Origin: Ferrimonas balearica
GTDB lineage: Bacteria; Pseudomonadota; Gammaproteobacteria; Enterobacterales; Shewanellaceae
Reading direction: 5' to 3'
Length of the DNA: 64,000 bases
Assembly (NCBI RefSeq): GCF_019802085.1
Contig: NZ_JAHVHV010000005.1
Location: 186,001 to 250,000, forward strand
Shown here: piece by piece, positions 44,610 through 53,333 of the stretch
Position numbering within the stretch: position 1 is the first letter of the stretch
Layout of the letters: each line of letters starts with the position of its first letter
The notes under the pieces: generated by a model
Databases searched by the model: none
Told to the model about the DNA's origin: nothing
Seen by the model: the letters and a program-made list of their open reading frames with translations, nothing else
Made by a program: the position numbers and the translations under genes

Positions 44610-44824
44610 GGGCTGTCCTCATTGGGTTTGGGGACCTGGGCAATGCAAGGAGTGTGCTCAATCGAACAGTTTCTGGCACCTGGGCGGCACAACCGGCCAA
44701 AAAAGCCGCAACTGTTTTGCCGGTGTTAACCGGGCAGAGCCCCAAGTTTGGAGCGATAACAAGGGCGTAACCTGGCCGGGGCAAGGCCTTGCCAGGCGGC
44801 AATAGGGGCATTGCCGCCGGGGCT

Positions 44825-44838
44825 GAGACTAAAGTCTA
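44825..44838. promoter_or_regulatory. GACYAARGTC-type motif, distal copy
   Basis: GAGACTAAAGTCTA, an almost perfect palindrome (AGAC/GTCT arms), 185 bp upstream of the DUF4212 gene. The most symmetric copy of the motif in the window. Confidence 0.45.
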
Positions 44839-44938
44839 ACGCCCTGAATGGGCCCTTCCAATGGGCCAGTGAACAACATTAAATTACTGAAACAAAAGGA
44901 AATTGTATTTTCGCCATTCCTTTTCGCTTCGCGCCCCT

Positions 44939-44954
44939 TTGACTAAGGTCGATC
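44939..44954. promoter_or_regulatory. GACYAARGTC-type motif, promoter-proximal copy
   Basis: TTGACTAAGGTCGATC, 69 bp upstream of the DUF4212 gene and about 20 bp upstream of the GCTAGGTTAG element, a position fitting an activator. Confidence 0.5.
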
Positions 44955-45022
44955 TTCCTCACACCGCCTCCCTTGCTAGGTTAGCTCTGACTATTCCAAC
45001 GATAAGGAAAGGGGAGCAGCTC

Positions 45023-45289
45023 ATGGCTTTCGAAAGCAACGAACAGGCAAAAGCATACTGGCGCGAGAACTTGCGTCTGATGCTCAGCCTACTGGCCGTC
45101 TGGTTCATCGTGTCCTACGGCTGTGGGATCTTGCTGGTGGACACCTTGAATGCCATCCAGCTGGGGGGGTTCAAACTGGGATTCTGGTTTGCCCAGCAGG
45201 GGGCCATCTACGTCTTTGTCGCCCTCATCTTCGTCTACGTGGCCAAGATGAACGCCCTGGATCAGAAGTACAACGTGCACGAGGACTGA
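45023..45289 (+). CDS. DUF4212 small subunit of a sodium:solute symporter
   Basis: An 88-residue protein with GGAAAGGGGAG upstream. Two membrane segments (about 21-42 and 58-77) and conserved YWRENLRLMLSLLAVWFIVSYGCGILLVD and FKLGFWFAQQGAIYVFV identify the DUF4212 family, known as the small partner of VC_2705-type sodium:solute symporters. It starts the operon and lies 4 bp before the large subunit. Confidence 0.93.
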   Translation: MAFESNEQAKAYWRENLRLMLSLLAVWFIVSYGCGILLVDTLNAIQLGGFKLGFWFAQQGAIYVFVALIFVYVAKMNALDQKYNVHED

Positions 45290-45293
45290 TGCG

Positions 45294-47051
45294 ATGGACC
45301 TGCAAACATTGACCTACATCGTAGTGGGCGCCACCTTCGCCCTCTACATCGGCATCGCCATCTGGGCCAAGGCCGGCTCCACCAACGAGTTCTACGTGGC
45401 CGGTGGCGGCGTACACCCGGTGGCCAACGGCATGGCCACCGCCGCCGACTGGATGTCCGCGGCCTCCTTCCTCTCCATGGCGGGCCTTATCGCCTTTATG
45501 GGGTACGACGGTGCCGTCTACCTGATGGGCTGGACCGGGGGCTACGTGCTGCTGGCCCTGTGCCTGGCACCCTACCTGCGTAAGTTCGGCAAGTTCACCG
45601 TGCCGGACTTTATCGGTGACCGCTACTACTCCCAGACCGCCCGGACCGTGGCGGTGATCTGCGCCATCTTCGTCTGCTTCACTTACGTGGCCGGCCAGAT
45701 GCGGGGCGTGGGCGTGGTGTTCTCCCGCTTCCTCGAAGTGGACGTCACCATGGGGGTGATCATCGGTATGGTGGTGGTGTTCTTCTACGCCGTACTCGGT
45801 GGCATGAAGGGGATCACCTACACCCAGGTGGCCCAGTACGTGGTGCTGATCACCGCCTACCTGGTGCCCGCGGTGTTCATCTCCATCATGCTGACCGGCA
45901 ACTTCTTCCCGCAGATTGGCTTCGGCTCCGACCTGGTCTCTGAACCGGGCACCTCGGTGTTGTCCAAACTCGATGGCTTGATGTCGGAGTTGGGCTTCAG
46001 TCAGTACACGGACGGCTCCAAGTCCACCGTGGACGTGTTCTTTATCACCGCCGCCCTGATGGTGGGCACCGCTGGTCTGCCCCACGTGATTGTGCGCTTC
46101 TTCACCGTACCCAAGGTGGCCGATGCCCGGATCTCCGCCGGTTGGGCCCTGGTGTTCATCGCGCTGCTGTACACCACCGCACCCGCCGTGGCCGCCTTCG
46201 CCCGTCTGAACATGATTGACACCATCAACGGCCCGGACGGCAAGGGGACCCTCTACGCCGAGCGGCCCCAGTGGATCCAAAACTGGGAACAGACCGGTCT
46301 GATTGGCTTCTCCGGCACCGATGAGAACGTGACGGCCGCCGGCGCTGCTGGTGAGCAGATGGCGGAGCAGGGCGTGATGTTCTACTCCGGTGATGAGCGC
46401 AACAACATGAAGATCGACCGCGACATCATGGTGCTGGCCAACCCGGAGATCGCCAACCTGCCTAACTGGGTGATCGCCTTGGTGGCCGCAGGGGGGATCG
46501 CGGCGGCGCTGTCGACCTCGGCGGGCTTGCTGCTGGTGATCTCCACCTCGATCTCCCATGACCTGCTCAAACGGAACCTGATGCCCAACATTACGGACCG
46601 GCAGGAGCTGACCTACGCGCGGATCGCCGCGGCGGTGGCCATCTGCATCGCCGGTTACCTGGGGATCAATCCGCCCGGCTTCGTGGCGCAGGTGGTGGCA
46701 TTCGCCTTCGGGTTAGCGGCATCGTCGTTCTTCCCGGCCATCATCATGGGGATCTTCTCCAAGCGCATGAACAAAGAGGGCGCCATTGCAGGCATGATCG
46801 TCGGCATCACCTTCACCGCCGGCTACATCCTGGCGTACAAGGGCGTGTTCTTCGAGCCGCTGATTGCCAACACGCCGGAGAACTGGCTGTTTGGGATCTC
46901 CCCCGAGGGGATCGGTACTCTGGGCATGCTGCTGAACTTCATCGTGGCCTTCTCCGTCAGCCGGATGACCCAGGAGTCACCGCAAGAGGTCCAGGATCTG
47001 GTGGAAAGCATCCGCTTCCCGAAAGGGGCGGGAGAAGCCACCCACCACTAA
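45294..47051 (+). CDS. Sodium:solute symporter, VC_2705 subfamily
   Basis: A 585-residue transporter with about thirteen membrane helices: NEFYVAGGGVHPVANGMATAADWMSAASF near residue 30-58 is the SSS signature. A soluble acidic loop (about 305-375) is inserted. It is related to the acetate permease ActP and pairs with the DUF4212 protein. Solute likely a short-chain carboxylate such as acetate, by similarity. Second gene, followed by a terminator. Confidence 0.92.
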   Translation: MDLQTLTYIVVGATFALYIGIAIWAKAGSTNEFYVAGGGVHPVANGMATAADWMSAASFLSMAGLIAFMGYDGAVYLMGWTGGYVLLALCLAPYLRKFGKFTVPDFIGDRYYSQTARTVAVICAIFVCFTYVAGQMRGVGVVFSRFLEVDVTMGVIIGMVVVFFYAVLGGMKGITYTQVAQYVVLITAYLVPAVFISIMLTGNFFPQIGFGSDLVSEPGTSVLSKLDGLMSELGFSQYTDGSKSTVDVFFITAALMVGTAGLPHVIVRFFTVPKVADARISAGWALVFIALLYTTAPAVAAFARLNMIDTINGPDGKGTLYAERPQWIQNWEQTGLIGFSGTDENVTAAGAAGEQMAEQGVMFYSGDERNNMKIDRDIMVLANPEIANLPNWVIALVAAGGIAAALSTSAGLLLVISTSISHDLLKRNLMPNITDRQELTYARIAAAVAICIAGYLGINPPGFVAQVVAFAFGLAASSFFPAIIMGIFSKRMNKEGAIAGMIVGITFTAGYILAYKGVFFEPLIANTPENWLFGISPEGIGTLGMLLNFIVAFSVSRMTQESPQEVQDLVESIRFPKGAGEATHH

Positions 47052-47053
47052 GC

Positions 47054-47085
47054 AAAAAGGGCACCGCAAGGTGCCCTTTCTCTTT
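47054..47085 (+). terminator. Terminator of symporter operon
   Basis: AAAGGGCACC-GCAA-GGTGCCCTTT is a perfect stem followed by CTCTTTGTTG, directly after the symporter stop. Confidence 0.9.
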
Positions 47086-47096
47086 GTTGTCTCAAA

Positions 47097-47327
47097 TCAA
47101 ACGCCGTTTAACGTCAGGTTGACGATGCGCAGCAGGATCCCGATAAATAGAAACAGGATGCCGCTGCGGTAGAAGCGGAACTCGCTGAGGCTGAGGTCCT
47201 TCAGCTTGCCCACCCAGATCTGCCACAGCGCGTGCCAGTTGGCGGTACGACGCAGGTACAGGCCGACCGCCACCACCACCAGGGCCAGGCCCAGGGTGAG
47301 GAAAAAGAGTTGTGCTATCGCAATCAT
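47097..47327 (-). CDS. Small two-pass membrane protein (76 aa)
   Basis: Starts MIAIAQLFFLTLGLALVVVAVGLYL with GGGAGCGAGAC upstream. Two transmembrane helices (4-24 and 55-72) flank a basic/aromatic loop (RRTANWHALWQIWVGKLKDLSLSEF). Unknown function. It sits between the symporter and the DUF294 gene on the opposite strand, within what is usually a linear cassette. Confidence 0.65.
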   Translation of the reverse strand: MIAIAQLFFLTLGLALVVVAVGLYLRRTANWHALWQIWVGKLKDLSLSEFRFYRSGILFLFIGILLRIVNLTLNGV

Positions 47328-47378
47328 GTCTCGCTCCCTGATGTTTTGCCCAGTGTATCAAGGATGTAATGGATAAAC

Positions 47379-49226
47379 ATGACCGACCACGACCTGGCGC
47401 CCATCATCGATTTTCTCGCCGAGCTGGTGCCCTTTGACCAGCTGGACGACGCCGGGCGGGAGACCGCGGCCCGGGGCATCGAGATCGCCTATTTCGCCAA
47501 GTCCAGCGGCGAGGTGCCCCTGGACTACGACAACCCCCACCTCTACATCGTCCGCTCCGGCGCCTTCGAGGTGCGCAGCGACCGGGGGGAACTGTTGGAC
47601 CGGCTGGGAGAGGGGGACTACTTCGGCTTCCCCTCGCTGCTGACCGGCGAGCAGGTCAGCAACCGCATCCAGGTGCTGGAGGATGGCCTGGTCTACATCT
47701 TAAGCGAGTCCTGCTTCCGAGCCCTGAGAGCCCTGAGCCGGGATTTCGACCGTTTCTTTAACCGCAAGCACGCCGAACGGCTTCGCTACAGCGCTCGCTA
47801 CCTGGCCCGGGAGCACCTCAATACTGCCCGGATCCGCTCGGTGATGGCCTCGCCGGCCAAGAGCGTGGGGCCCTTTGCCCCGGTGCAGGAGGCGGCGCGG
47901 TTGATGCGGGATGCCCGGATCTCCTGCCTGCTGGTGGTGCAGGACAACCGCCTGCTGGGGATCCTCACCGACCGGGACCTGCGTAACCGGGTGCTGGCGG
48001 AGGGGATCGCCGTGGACACCCCGGTCAACGAGGTGATGACCGCGGATCCCGTCTCCGTGCCCCCCAATACCCTGGTGTTCGAGGCGATGCTGGCGATGAG
48101 TCAGCACAACATCCACCATCTGCCGGTGGCCGAGGAGGGGGTGCCCCTGGGGGTGGTGACCAGCACGGATCTCATCCGGCTGCAGCGCAACGACCCTCTT
48201 CACCTGATTGGCGAGATTGACCGTCAGAGCGACCGGGCCACCCTGGTGCAGGTGGCCGGCCAGATCCCGGCGCTGCTGCAAAGCCTGATCCAAGCCGACG
48301 CCCGAGCGGAGGAGATCGGTCGGGTGCTGACCCTGGTGACCGATGCTCTGACCCGGCGTCTGCTGGTGCTGGGCCAGCAGGCCCTGGGGCCGGCTCCCAT
48401 GGCCTGGTGCTGGCTGGCGTTCGGCTCCCAGGCACGGATGGACCAGGCGGGCAAATCGGATCAGGACAACGGCCTGTTGCTGGCCCGGGAGCCCAACGAC
48501 GAAGAGCGGGATTACTTCCAGCGCCTGGCCACCTACGTCTGCGATGCGCTGAACGACAGCGGTTACATCCACTGCCCCGGCGGCATCATGGCGATGAACC
48601 CCAAATGGTGCCTCTCCCTGGCCCAGTGGCAGGCGCAGTTTGGCCGCTGGATCGATCAACCGGAGCCCAAGGCGGTGATGCACGCCAGCATCTTTTTCGA
48701 CATGCGCGCCATCGCCGGTCGCGGCGATCTGGCCAAGACCTTGCAGCAATCGGTGTTGGCCCGCTGCAAGGACAACCAGATCTTCCTGGCGATGATGGCC
48801 ACCAACGCCGGCCATAACTCGCCGCCGCTGGGGTTCTTCCGCCAGCTGGTGCTGGAGCGGGACGGGGAGCAGCGCAAGGCGCTGGACCTGAAACACAAGG
48901 GGCTGGCGATCATCAATGACGTGGCGCGGATCTACGCCCTGGCCTGCGGCAGCGAGGCGGTGGGTACCGCCCAGCGGATCCAGGCGGCGATGAAGGCGGG
49001 GCTGGTGACCCGCAAGGACGCCCTCAACCTGGCGGACGCCCAGGAATTTATCGCCCACCTGCGCCTGGCCAACCAGGGAGAACAGTGGAGTCGCGGTGAA
49101 GATCCCTCCAACTTCCTGCGCCCGGGCCGGGTGTCGGGGCTGACCCGTCACCAGCTCAAGGACGCGTTTGCCGTGGTGGCCCGGGCCCAGGACGGGGTCC
49201 GGCTGAGCTTTGCCCGGAGCCTGTGA
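47379..49226 (+). CDS. Cyclic-nucleotide-binding/CBS/DUF294 putative nucleotidyltransferase
   Basis: A 615-residue signalling protein: cyclic-nucleotide-binding-like domain (about 10-135), two CBS domains (about 155-275, VRSVMASPAKSVGPFAPVQEAARLM...), then a GlnD-like nucleotidyltransferase (FGSQARMDQAGKSDQDNGLLL around 350, with the GS...DxD-type acidic residues) and a C-terminal substrate-binding domain. Found beside DUF4212/symporter pairs in many Gammaproteobacteria. Likely adenylyl/uridylyl-type regulator of transport or metabolism. Coupled to the next gene. Confidence 0.9.
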   Translation: MTDHDLAPIIDFLAELVPFDQLDDAGRETAARGIEIAYFAKSSGEVPLDYDNPHLYIVRSGAFEVRSDRGELLDRLGEGDYFGFPSLLTGEQVSNRIQVLEDGLVYILSESCFRALRALSRDFDRFFNRKHAERLRYSARYLAREHLNTARIRSVMASPAKSVGPFAPVQEAARLMRDARISCLLVVQDNRLLGILTDRDLRNRVLAEGIAVDTPVNEVMTADPVSVPPNTLVFEAMLAMSQHNIHHLPVAEEGVPLGVVTSTDLIRLQRNDPLHLIGEIDRQSDRATLVQVAGQIPALLQSLIQADARAEEIGRVLTLVTDALTRRLLVLGQQALGPAPMAWCWLAFGSQARMDQAGKSDQDNGLLLAREPNDEERDYFQRLATYVCDALNDSGYIHCPGGIMAMNPKWCLSLAQWQAQFGRWIDQPEPKAVMHASIFFDMRAIAGRGDLAKTLQQSVLARCKDNQIFLAMMATNAGHNSPPLGFFRQLVLERDGEQRKALDLKHKGLAIINDVARIYALACGSEAVGTAQRIQAAMKAGLVTRKDALNLADAQEFIAHLRLANQGEQWSRGEDPSNFLRPGRVSGLTRHQLKDAFAVVARAQDGVRLSFARSL

Positions 49227-49912
49227 TGAGTGCCCTGGCTCATCGACTCAAACGCCTGGTGGCCGGCTGGGGTGCCTTGCCCGAGCCGCTGGCGCCCTTT
49301 TTCGAGGCCCCTGCGCCCAAGTTCTCTGCCGATTACCGCAGCCAGTCGCTGCTGGCGCTGGACCTGGAGCTGACCGGCCTCGACCTGCGCAACGACGCCA
49401 TCCTCTCCATCGCCACTGTGCCCATCGAGGGGGGCCGGGTTCAGCTGTCGGATGCCTGGCATCAGCTGGTGGCCATCGACGGCGAGGTGGGGCAGAGCGC
49501 CACCATCCACGGCATCCACGACCGCCACCTGGCGGACGGCGTGCCCCTGTGCGACGCCCTGGCGGCCCTGGTGCCCCAACTGGCCGGCCGGGTGCTGGTG
49601 TGTCACCACGGCGCCCTGGACCTGGGTTTTCTCAACGCCGGTTTGCAGCACTGCTTTGGCCAGGGGTTGCCGCTGCTGGCGATCGACACCCTGCTGCTGG
49701 AGCAGCGGCGCCTGGAGCGGCGCGGTGAGGTGCTCAAGGGGGACCAGCTAAGGCTGGCCCAGTGTCGGCGTCGCTACGGCCTGCCGGACTACCCGGGCCA
49801 CCACGCCCTGGTGGACGCCATCGCCTGTGGCGAGCTGCTGCTGGCCCAGGCCAGTGCCCTGGCAGGGCGCCAATCCCTGAGCCTCTCCGCCCTGCTCAAA
49901 CTGAGTCGTTGA
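49226..49912 (+). CDS. DnaQ-like 3'-5' exonuclease-domain protein
   Basis: A 228-residue protein starting at the ATG that shares one base with the previous stop (TGATG). DEDDh motifs: LLALDLELTGLDLRNDAILSI (Exo I, Asp-Glu), VCHHGALDLGFLNAGL (Exo II) and HHALVDAIAC (Exo III His and Asp). These hydrolyse nucleotides from 3' ends or act on nucleotide signals. A DnaQ-type exonuclease commonly follows the DUF294 protein in this cassette, suggesting turnover of an RNA or nucleotide modification rather than replication proofreading. Confidence 0.9.
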   Translation: MSALAHRLKRLVAGWGALPEPLAPFFEAPAPKFSADYRSQSLLALDLELTGLDLRNDAILSIATVPIEGGRVQLSDAWHQLVAIDGEVGQSATIHGIHDRHLADGVPLCDALAALVPQLAGRVLVCHHGALDLGFLNAGLQHCFGQGLPLLAIDTLLLEQRRLERRGEVLKGDQLRLAQCRRRYGLPDYPGHHALVDAIACGELLLAQASALAGRQSLSLSALLKLSR

Positions 49913-49980
49913 AAACCGTTACATTTTGATGTCCCCAAAGGACGCCGAACCCGCTAGGTTAGGGCCATAGGAGGTGTGAG

Positions 49981-50541
49981 ATGGCCCTACCCGCACTGCT
50001 GTTGCTCGCCGGCGCCCTGGCCGCCGTGGAGTATCACGACCACCGCCGCCAGGTTCAGGCCCGGCGCTACCGCACGCCCAGTGGGCCGGCCCGCCTGGCC
50101 CTGGGACCCAGCCAGTGGATGCCCGGGGCGGTGGCGGTGACCCCGACGCCGGGCACCCTGATGGCCTGTCACGTGTTCGGGGTGGTGGAGCACACCGGGA
50201 TCTGGCTGGGGGGGGATTGCATCGCCGAGCTGCACGGCAGCGGCCTGGTCCGGGGGGTCTCTGCCCAGCGCTTCCTGCACAACCGAAGCGGCGCCACCAT
50301 CTTCTGCCTTAGTGACAGCCGGCATCGGGCCCTGGGCAGCGAGCGGGCCGCCGAGCGCGCCGCCAAGGCGCTGTTTACCTACCGGGATTACCACCTAAGA
50401 CGCAACAACTGCCACCGCTTCGTCTGGGCCTGCTTAAGCGGGCAGGAGCAGGTGATCCCCAGTTTTTCCGCCCTCAATCGCCTGCTGGCGGAACACCACG
50501 ATACCCACCTCTACTGGGATCCGGCCAGGCTGAGCCCCTAG
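49981..50541 (+). CDS. LRAT-like (NlpC/P60 superfamily) protein
   Basis: A 186-residue protein with AGGAGG before the ATG. Residues 3-18 are hydrophobic (membrane anchor or signal). The LRAT-type catalytic set is visible: His71 in EHTGIWLG, a second His in LHGSG and Cys144 in RRNNCHRFVWA. Related enzymes are acyltransferases or thiol hydrolases on lipids. Its substrate is unknown. Convergent with the HDOD gene, overlapping by 4 bp. Confidence 0.8.
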   Translation: MALPALLLLAGALAAVEYHDHRRQVQARRYRTPSGPARLALGPSQWMPGAVAVTPTPGTLMACHVFGVVEHTGIWLGGDCIAELHGSGLVRGVSAQRFLHNRSGATIFCLSDSRHRALGSERAAERAAKALFTYRDYHLRRNNCHRFVWACLSGQEQVIPSFSALNRLLAEHHDTHLYWDPARLSP

Positions 50542-51314
50542 ACGGGGCTGGGCTGGGGGTCACACTCAGCCAGATCCTCGGCGCTCAGTCCCAACTGGGC
50601 CAGCGCCGCCTCTGGCAGTGGAGCCCGGGGACCCGCCATCACCCGGTGCCGGGCCAGGGCCACCAGGGTGGCCAGGGCGCGACTGGGGCCGGGGGCTCGC
50701 TCCGGGTCCAAATGGTGGCGGCAGACGTCGCCGATGAGGGCTGGAAACTGCCAGCGCCGGGCCAGTTCGGCCCCCAGATCCCCGTAATCGAACCCCAGCA
50801 GCTCCCGCTCCACAAGGTGGCGCGGGGTGCCCTGGGCGCTGCGCGCCATCACCTGCTGGGCCTGGGCCGGCAGGCTTTGGTGAAGAAACAGCTGGCCGAC
50901 GCTGTGCAGCAGACCGCAGGTGGCGGCCTGGCCCGGATCAAGCCGACAGCGCCGGGCCAATGCGGCGCTCAGTTGGGCGCAGGCCAGGTTCTGTTGCCAG
51001 AAGCGTTCGGTATCCAGGTGGGGGACGTGCTGCAGGCGCTGCTGCATGGCGGTGCACAGCACCAGCATCTTGAGGTTGTTAAGCCCCAGCAGGATGGCGG
51101 CGTCATTGACGCTGTCCACCTGCCGGGCACCGGCAAAGCGGGCGGAGTTGGCCAGGCGCAGCACCTTGGTGGCGAAGCCCTGGTCCTGGGCCAGTTGGTC
51201 GGCAATGTTGAGCAGGTCCGGCTCCGGCTGGGCGAACGCCGCCATCAGGGACTGCACCAGGGGGCCGAGGCTGGGCAGCCGCTGCACATCGGCAAACAGC
51301 CGTTGAATGTCCAT
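50538..51314 (-). CDS. HDOD-domain signalling protein
   Basis: A 258-residue protein from the ATG at 51314 (MDIQRLFADVQRLPSLGPLVQSLMAAF). The HDOD domain is nearly the whole length: ALAQDQGFATKVLRLANSARFAG, VNDAAILLGLNNLKMLVL and LLHSVGQLFLHQSL, the last where catalytic HD residues would lie but are degenerate. HDOD proteins are regulators in c-di-GMP and motility networks without enzymatic activity. It ends 4 bp into the LRAT gene. Confidence 0.88.
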   Translation of the reverse strand: MDIQRLFADVQRLPSLGPLVQSLMAAFAQPEPDLLNIADQLAQDQGFATKVLRLANSARFAGARQVDSVNDAAILLGLNNLKMLVLCTAMQQRLQHVPHLDTERFWQQNLACAQLSAALARRCRLDPGQAATCGLLHSVGQLFLHQSLPAQAQQVMARSAQGTPRHLVERELLGFDYGDLGAELARRWQFPALIGDVCRHHLDPERAPGPSRALATLVALARHRVMAGPRAPLPEAALAQLGLSAEDLAECDPQPSPV

Positions 51315-51376
51315 ATTCCGTGTGTCCTTGTCACTTGGGCCAAAGGCCCGGGCCACACCAGTATGGCACTAAACGC

Positions 51377-51405
51377 AATCAGGCCGCGATAGCGGCCTGA
51401 TTTTT
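51377..51405. terminator. Hairpin between HDOD gene and fabH-like gene
   Basis: AATCAGGCCGC-GATA-GCGGCCTGATT is a perfect 11-bp stem. Its T-run is on the plus strand, whereas flanking genes are on the minus strand; the minus-strand tail (GCGTTTAG) is weaker. Still the likely end of the fabH transcript. Confidence 0.7.
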
Positions 51406-52484
51406 CAGCGGTTTGCGACGGCTCGGTCTCGTTCGACGGCGCTTTGAATCAGCGTCAGGGCGTCGACGTCGCAGGGCGGCAGTTCGGCGTCACTCTGGGC
51501 CAGCGGTGTGGTGCGCTCGCCCCACTTGATCACCGCCGCGGCGGAGGTCAGGCCGGCGCCGAAAGCGCAGGAGAGCAGGGTGTCGCCGGGCTGGATCCGG
51601 CCGGACTCCAGGGCATCGCACAGGGCGATGGGCACCGTGGCGGCGGAGGTGTTGCCGTAGTGCTCGATGTTGACGAAGGCCTTCTCCTTGGGGAGCCCCA
51701 TCTTGCCGATCAGGGTGTCGATGATCCGCACGTTAGCCTGGTGGGGCACCACCAGGTCGACCTGCTCCGGCGATACGCCGCTTTCCGCCAGCACTTGCTG
51801 GCTCAGGCGACCCATGCCGGCGATGGCGCGCTTGAAGATCTCCCGCCCCTCGAACTGCAGGAAAAACTCCATGGCGTGGGGGCTGCCCTTGTCCATGTTG
51901 GTGCCAAAGCCGGACACCTTGAGGATCTCCCGCCCTTCGGGGTCGTTGTTCATGGCGTAGCTGAGTACTCCGGCCTCATTGTCGCTGGCCTCCAGCACCA
52001 CGGCGCCGGCGCCGTCGCCAAAGAGCACCGCGGTGTCCCGCAAGGTCCAGTTGAGGTAGAAGGTCAGGCGTTCGGCGCCCACCACCAGCACCCGCTGGCA
52101 CTGGCCGGAGCGGATCTGGGCGGTGGCCAGTCCCAGGCCGTAGAGGAACCCGGAGCAGGCGGCGTTGATGTCGAAGGCCGCGCACTGGGCACCGATGTTG
52201 GCCTGCACCGTGGCGGCGATGTTGGGCACCAGGGTGTCCGGCGTCGCGGTGGCCAGGATGATCATGTCGATGTCGCTGCCCTTAAGGCCGGCCGCGGCCA
52301 GGGCGCGCTGGGCGGCCACGGTGGCCAGCTCGGAAGTGCCGACGTGGCTGATGTGGCGCTGGCCAATGCCGGTACGGGTGCGGATCCACTCGTCGCTGGT
52401 GTCCATAAAGGTGGCCAGATCGTCGTTGGTCAGCACGGCCGGTGGCAGGCATTTACCCCAGCCGGTGATTTCGGCAGAACGCAT
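51405..52484 (-). CDS. Beta-ketoacyl-ACP synthase III (FabH paralogue)
   Basis: A 359-residue thiolase-fold protein from the ATG at 52484 (MRSAEITGWG). Catalytic Cys110 is in NAACSGFLYGL, His in VPHQANVRI, Asn in YGNTSAATVPI. It is about 40 residues longer than E. coli FabH (317). It stands alone, away from a fab cluster, so it may prime special acids or act on alternative acyl-CoAs. It lies 58 bp after the GntR gene. Confidence 0.88.
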   Translation of the reverse strand: MRSAEITGWGKCLPPAVLTNDDLATFMDTSDEWIRTRTGIGQRHISHVGTSELATVAAQRALAAAGLKGSDIDMIILATATPDTLVPNIAATVQANIGAQCAAFDINAACSGFLYGLGLATAQIRSGQCQRVLVVGAERLTFYLNWTLRDTAVLFGDGAGAVVLEASDNEAGVLSYAMNNDPEGREILKVSGFGTNMDKGSPHAMEFFLQFEGREIFKRAIAGMGRLSQQVLAESGVSPEQVDLVVPHQANVRIIDTLIGKMGLPKEKAFVNIEHYGNTSAATVPIALCDALESGRIQPGDTLLSCAFGAGLTSAAAVIKWGERTTPLAQSDAELPPCDVDALTLIQSAVERDRAVANR

Positions 52485-52542
52485 GGGAAGACTCCTGAAA
52501 GGCGGCGTCACATCGCCGCTTCTTTGATAATAGTGGGACGCC

Positions 52543-53223
52543 TTAGGCTTGAAGCGCCACGTGCTCCGCCACCAGGGATTTGACCCCCTCGGCGGCGTGC
52601 TCGATGTGCGCGCGAAGCAGGGCCGTGGCCCCCTCGACGTCCCGTTGACGACACCGCTCCAGCAGCTCCCGGTGCTCCTGTTCAGCCCGGGGAATGCCGC
52701 CGGCCAGCAGCAGCTGCAGCCGGATGTAGCGGTCGGAATTGGTGTTCAGGCCCCGCACCACCTCCAGGGTGTGGGGGCGGTCGGCGCCGGCATAGAGACT
52801 CAGGTGGAACAGGGTGTTGAGTTCGCTCCAGCTGTTGACGGCGTTCTCCGCTTGGAAGGCGGACTCCAGTTGCTCCAGGTAATCCTGGGCCAGCGCCAGC
52901 TGGGCCGGGGAGAGCCGGGGAATGGAGCGGGCCAGCAGGCCGGGCTCAATGAGCGCGCGCAACTCGAACAGCTCCTCCACCTGGGTGACCGACAGCTCGG
53001 TGGCGGTGGCCCCCTTGTGGGCCTCGAATCGCACCAGCCCTTCCGCTTCCAGCTGCAGCAGGGCTTCTCGGACCGGGATCCGGCTGACGTTGAGCTCGGT
53101 GGCCAGCGCACTCTGGCGCAGGGGTTCACCGGCTTTGATCTCGCCGGAGAGGATCTTCTCCCTCAGCACCTCGACCACGACCTGGGTACGGGTTTTGTGA
53201 ATGATGGGGCTTCCCTGACGCAT
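52543..53223 (-). CDS. GntR/FCD-family transcriptional regulator (probable hydroxyproline regulator)
   Basis: A 226-residue regulator: winged helix (residues 15-75, LRQSALATELNVSRIPVREALLQLEAEGLV) and an FCD ligand domain (80-215) with metal-binding residues (ELFELRALIEP, LNTLFHLSLYA, RAEQEHRELLE). FCD regulators often bind ATTGTATACAAT-like palindromes, which occur at the hydroxyproline promoters. It is separated from the catabolic operon by a terminator at 53277-53308, so it has its own promoter. Confidence 0.92.
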   Translation of the reverse strand: MRQGSPIIHKTRTQVVVEVLREKILSGEIKAGEPLRQSALATELNVSRIPVREALLQLEAEGLVRFEAHKGATATELSVTQVEELFELRALIEPGLLARSIPRLSPAQLALAQDYLEQLESAFQAENAVNSWSELNTLFHLSLYAGADRPHTLEVVRGLNTNSDRYIRLQLLLAGGIPRAEQEHRELLERCRQRDVEGATALLRAHIEHAAEGVKSLVAEHVALQA

Positions 53224-53276
53224 CCTGTATATTTTCGAAAACCTGAACTGGCCACTAGGTTACCCATTCACAGGGG

Positions 53277-53308
53277 CAAAGAAAAGGGAGCCACCAGCGT
53301 GGCTCCCT
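53277..53308 (-). terminator. Terminator of hydroxyproline operon
   Basis: On the minus strand AGGGAGCCAC-GCTG-GTGGCTCCCT is followed by TTTTCTTTG, 25 bp after the aldehyde dehydrogenase stop. Confidence 0.9.
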
Positions 53309-53333
53309 GCAGATCACTGTCCTTTTTGAGTTT

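Larger units (their letters stand above)
44610..45022. other. 413-bp regulatory gap upstream of the symporter operon
   Basis: No protein gene is apparent. It contains two copies of the GACYAARGTC motif (44825-44838 and 44939-44954), an AT-rich stretch around 44876-44910, and GCTAGGTTAG at 44975-44984, probably the -10 region of the symporter promoter. Confidence 0.5.

Noticed and set aside
44533-44805. Plus-strand 90-residue frame in the symporter upstream gap
   Set aside because: Overlaps the start of the hypothetical gene on the other strand, has no ribosome site and an atypical composition.
49931-49943. GTCCCCAAAGGAC upstream of the LRAT-like gene as a motif copy
   Set aside because: It is a different inverted repeat (GTCC/GGAC) and cannot be aligned with GACYAARGTC.
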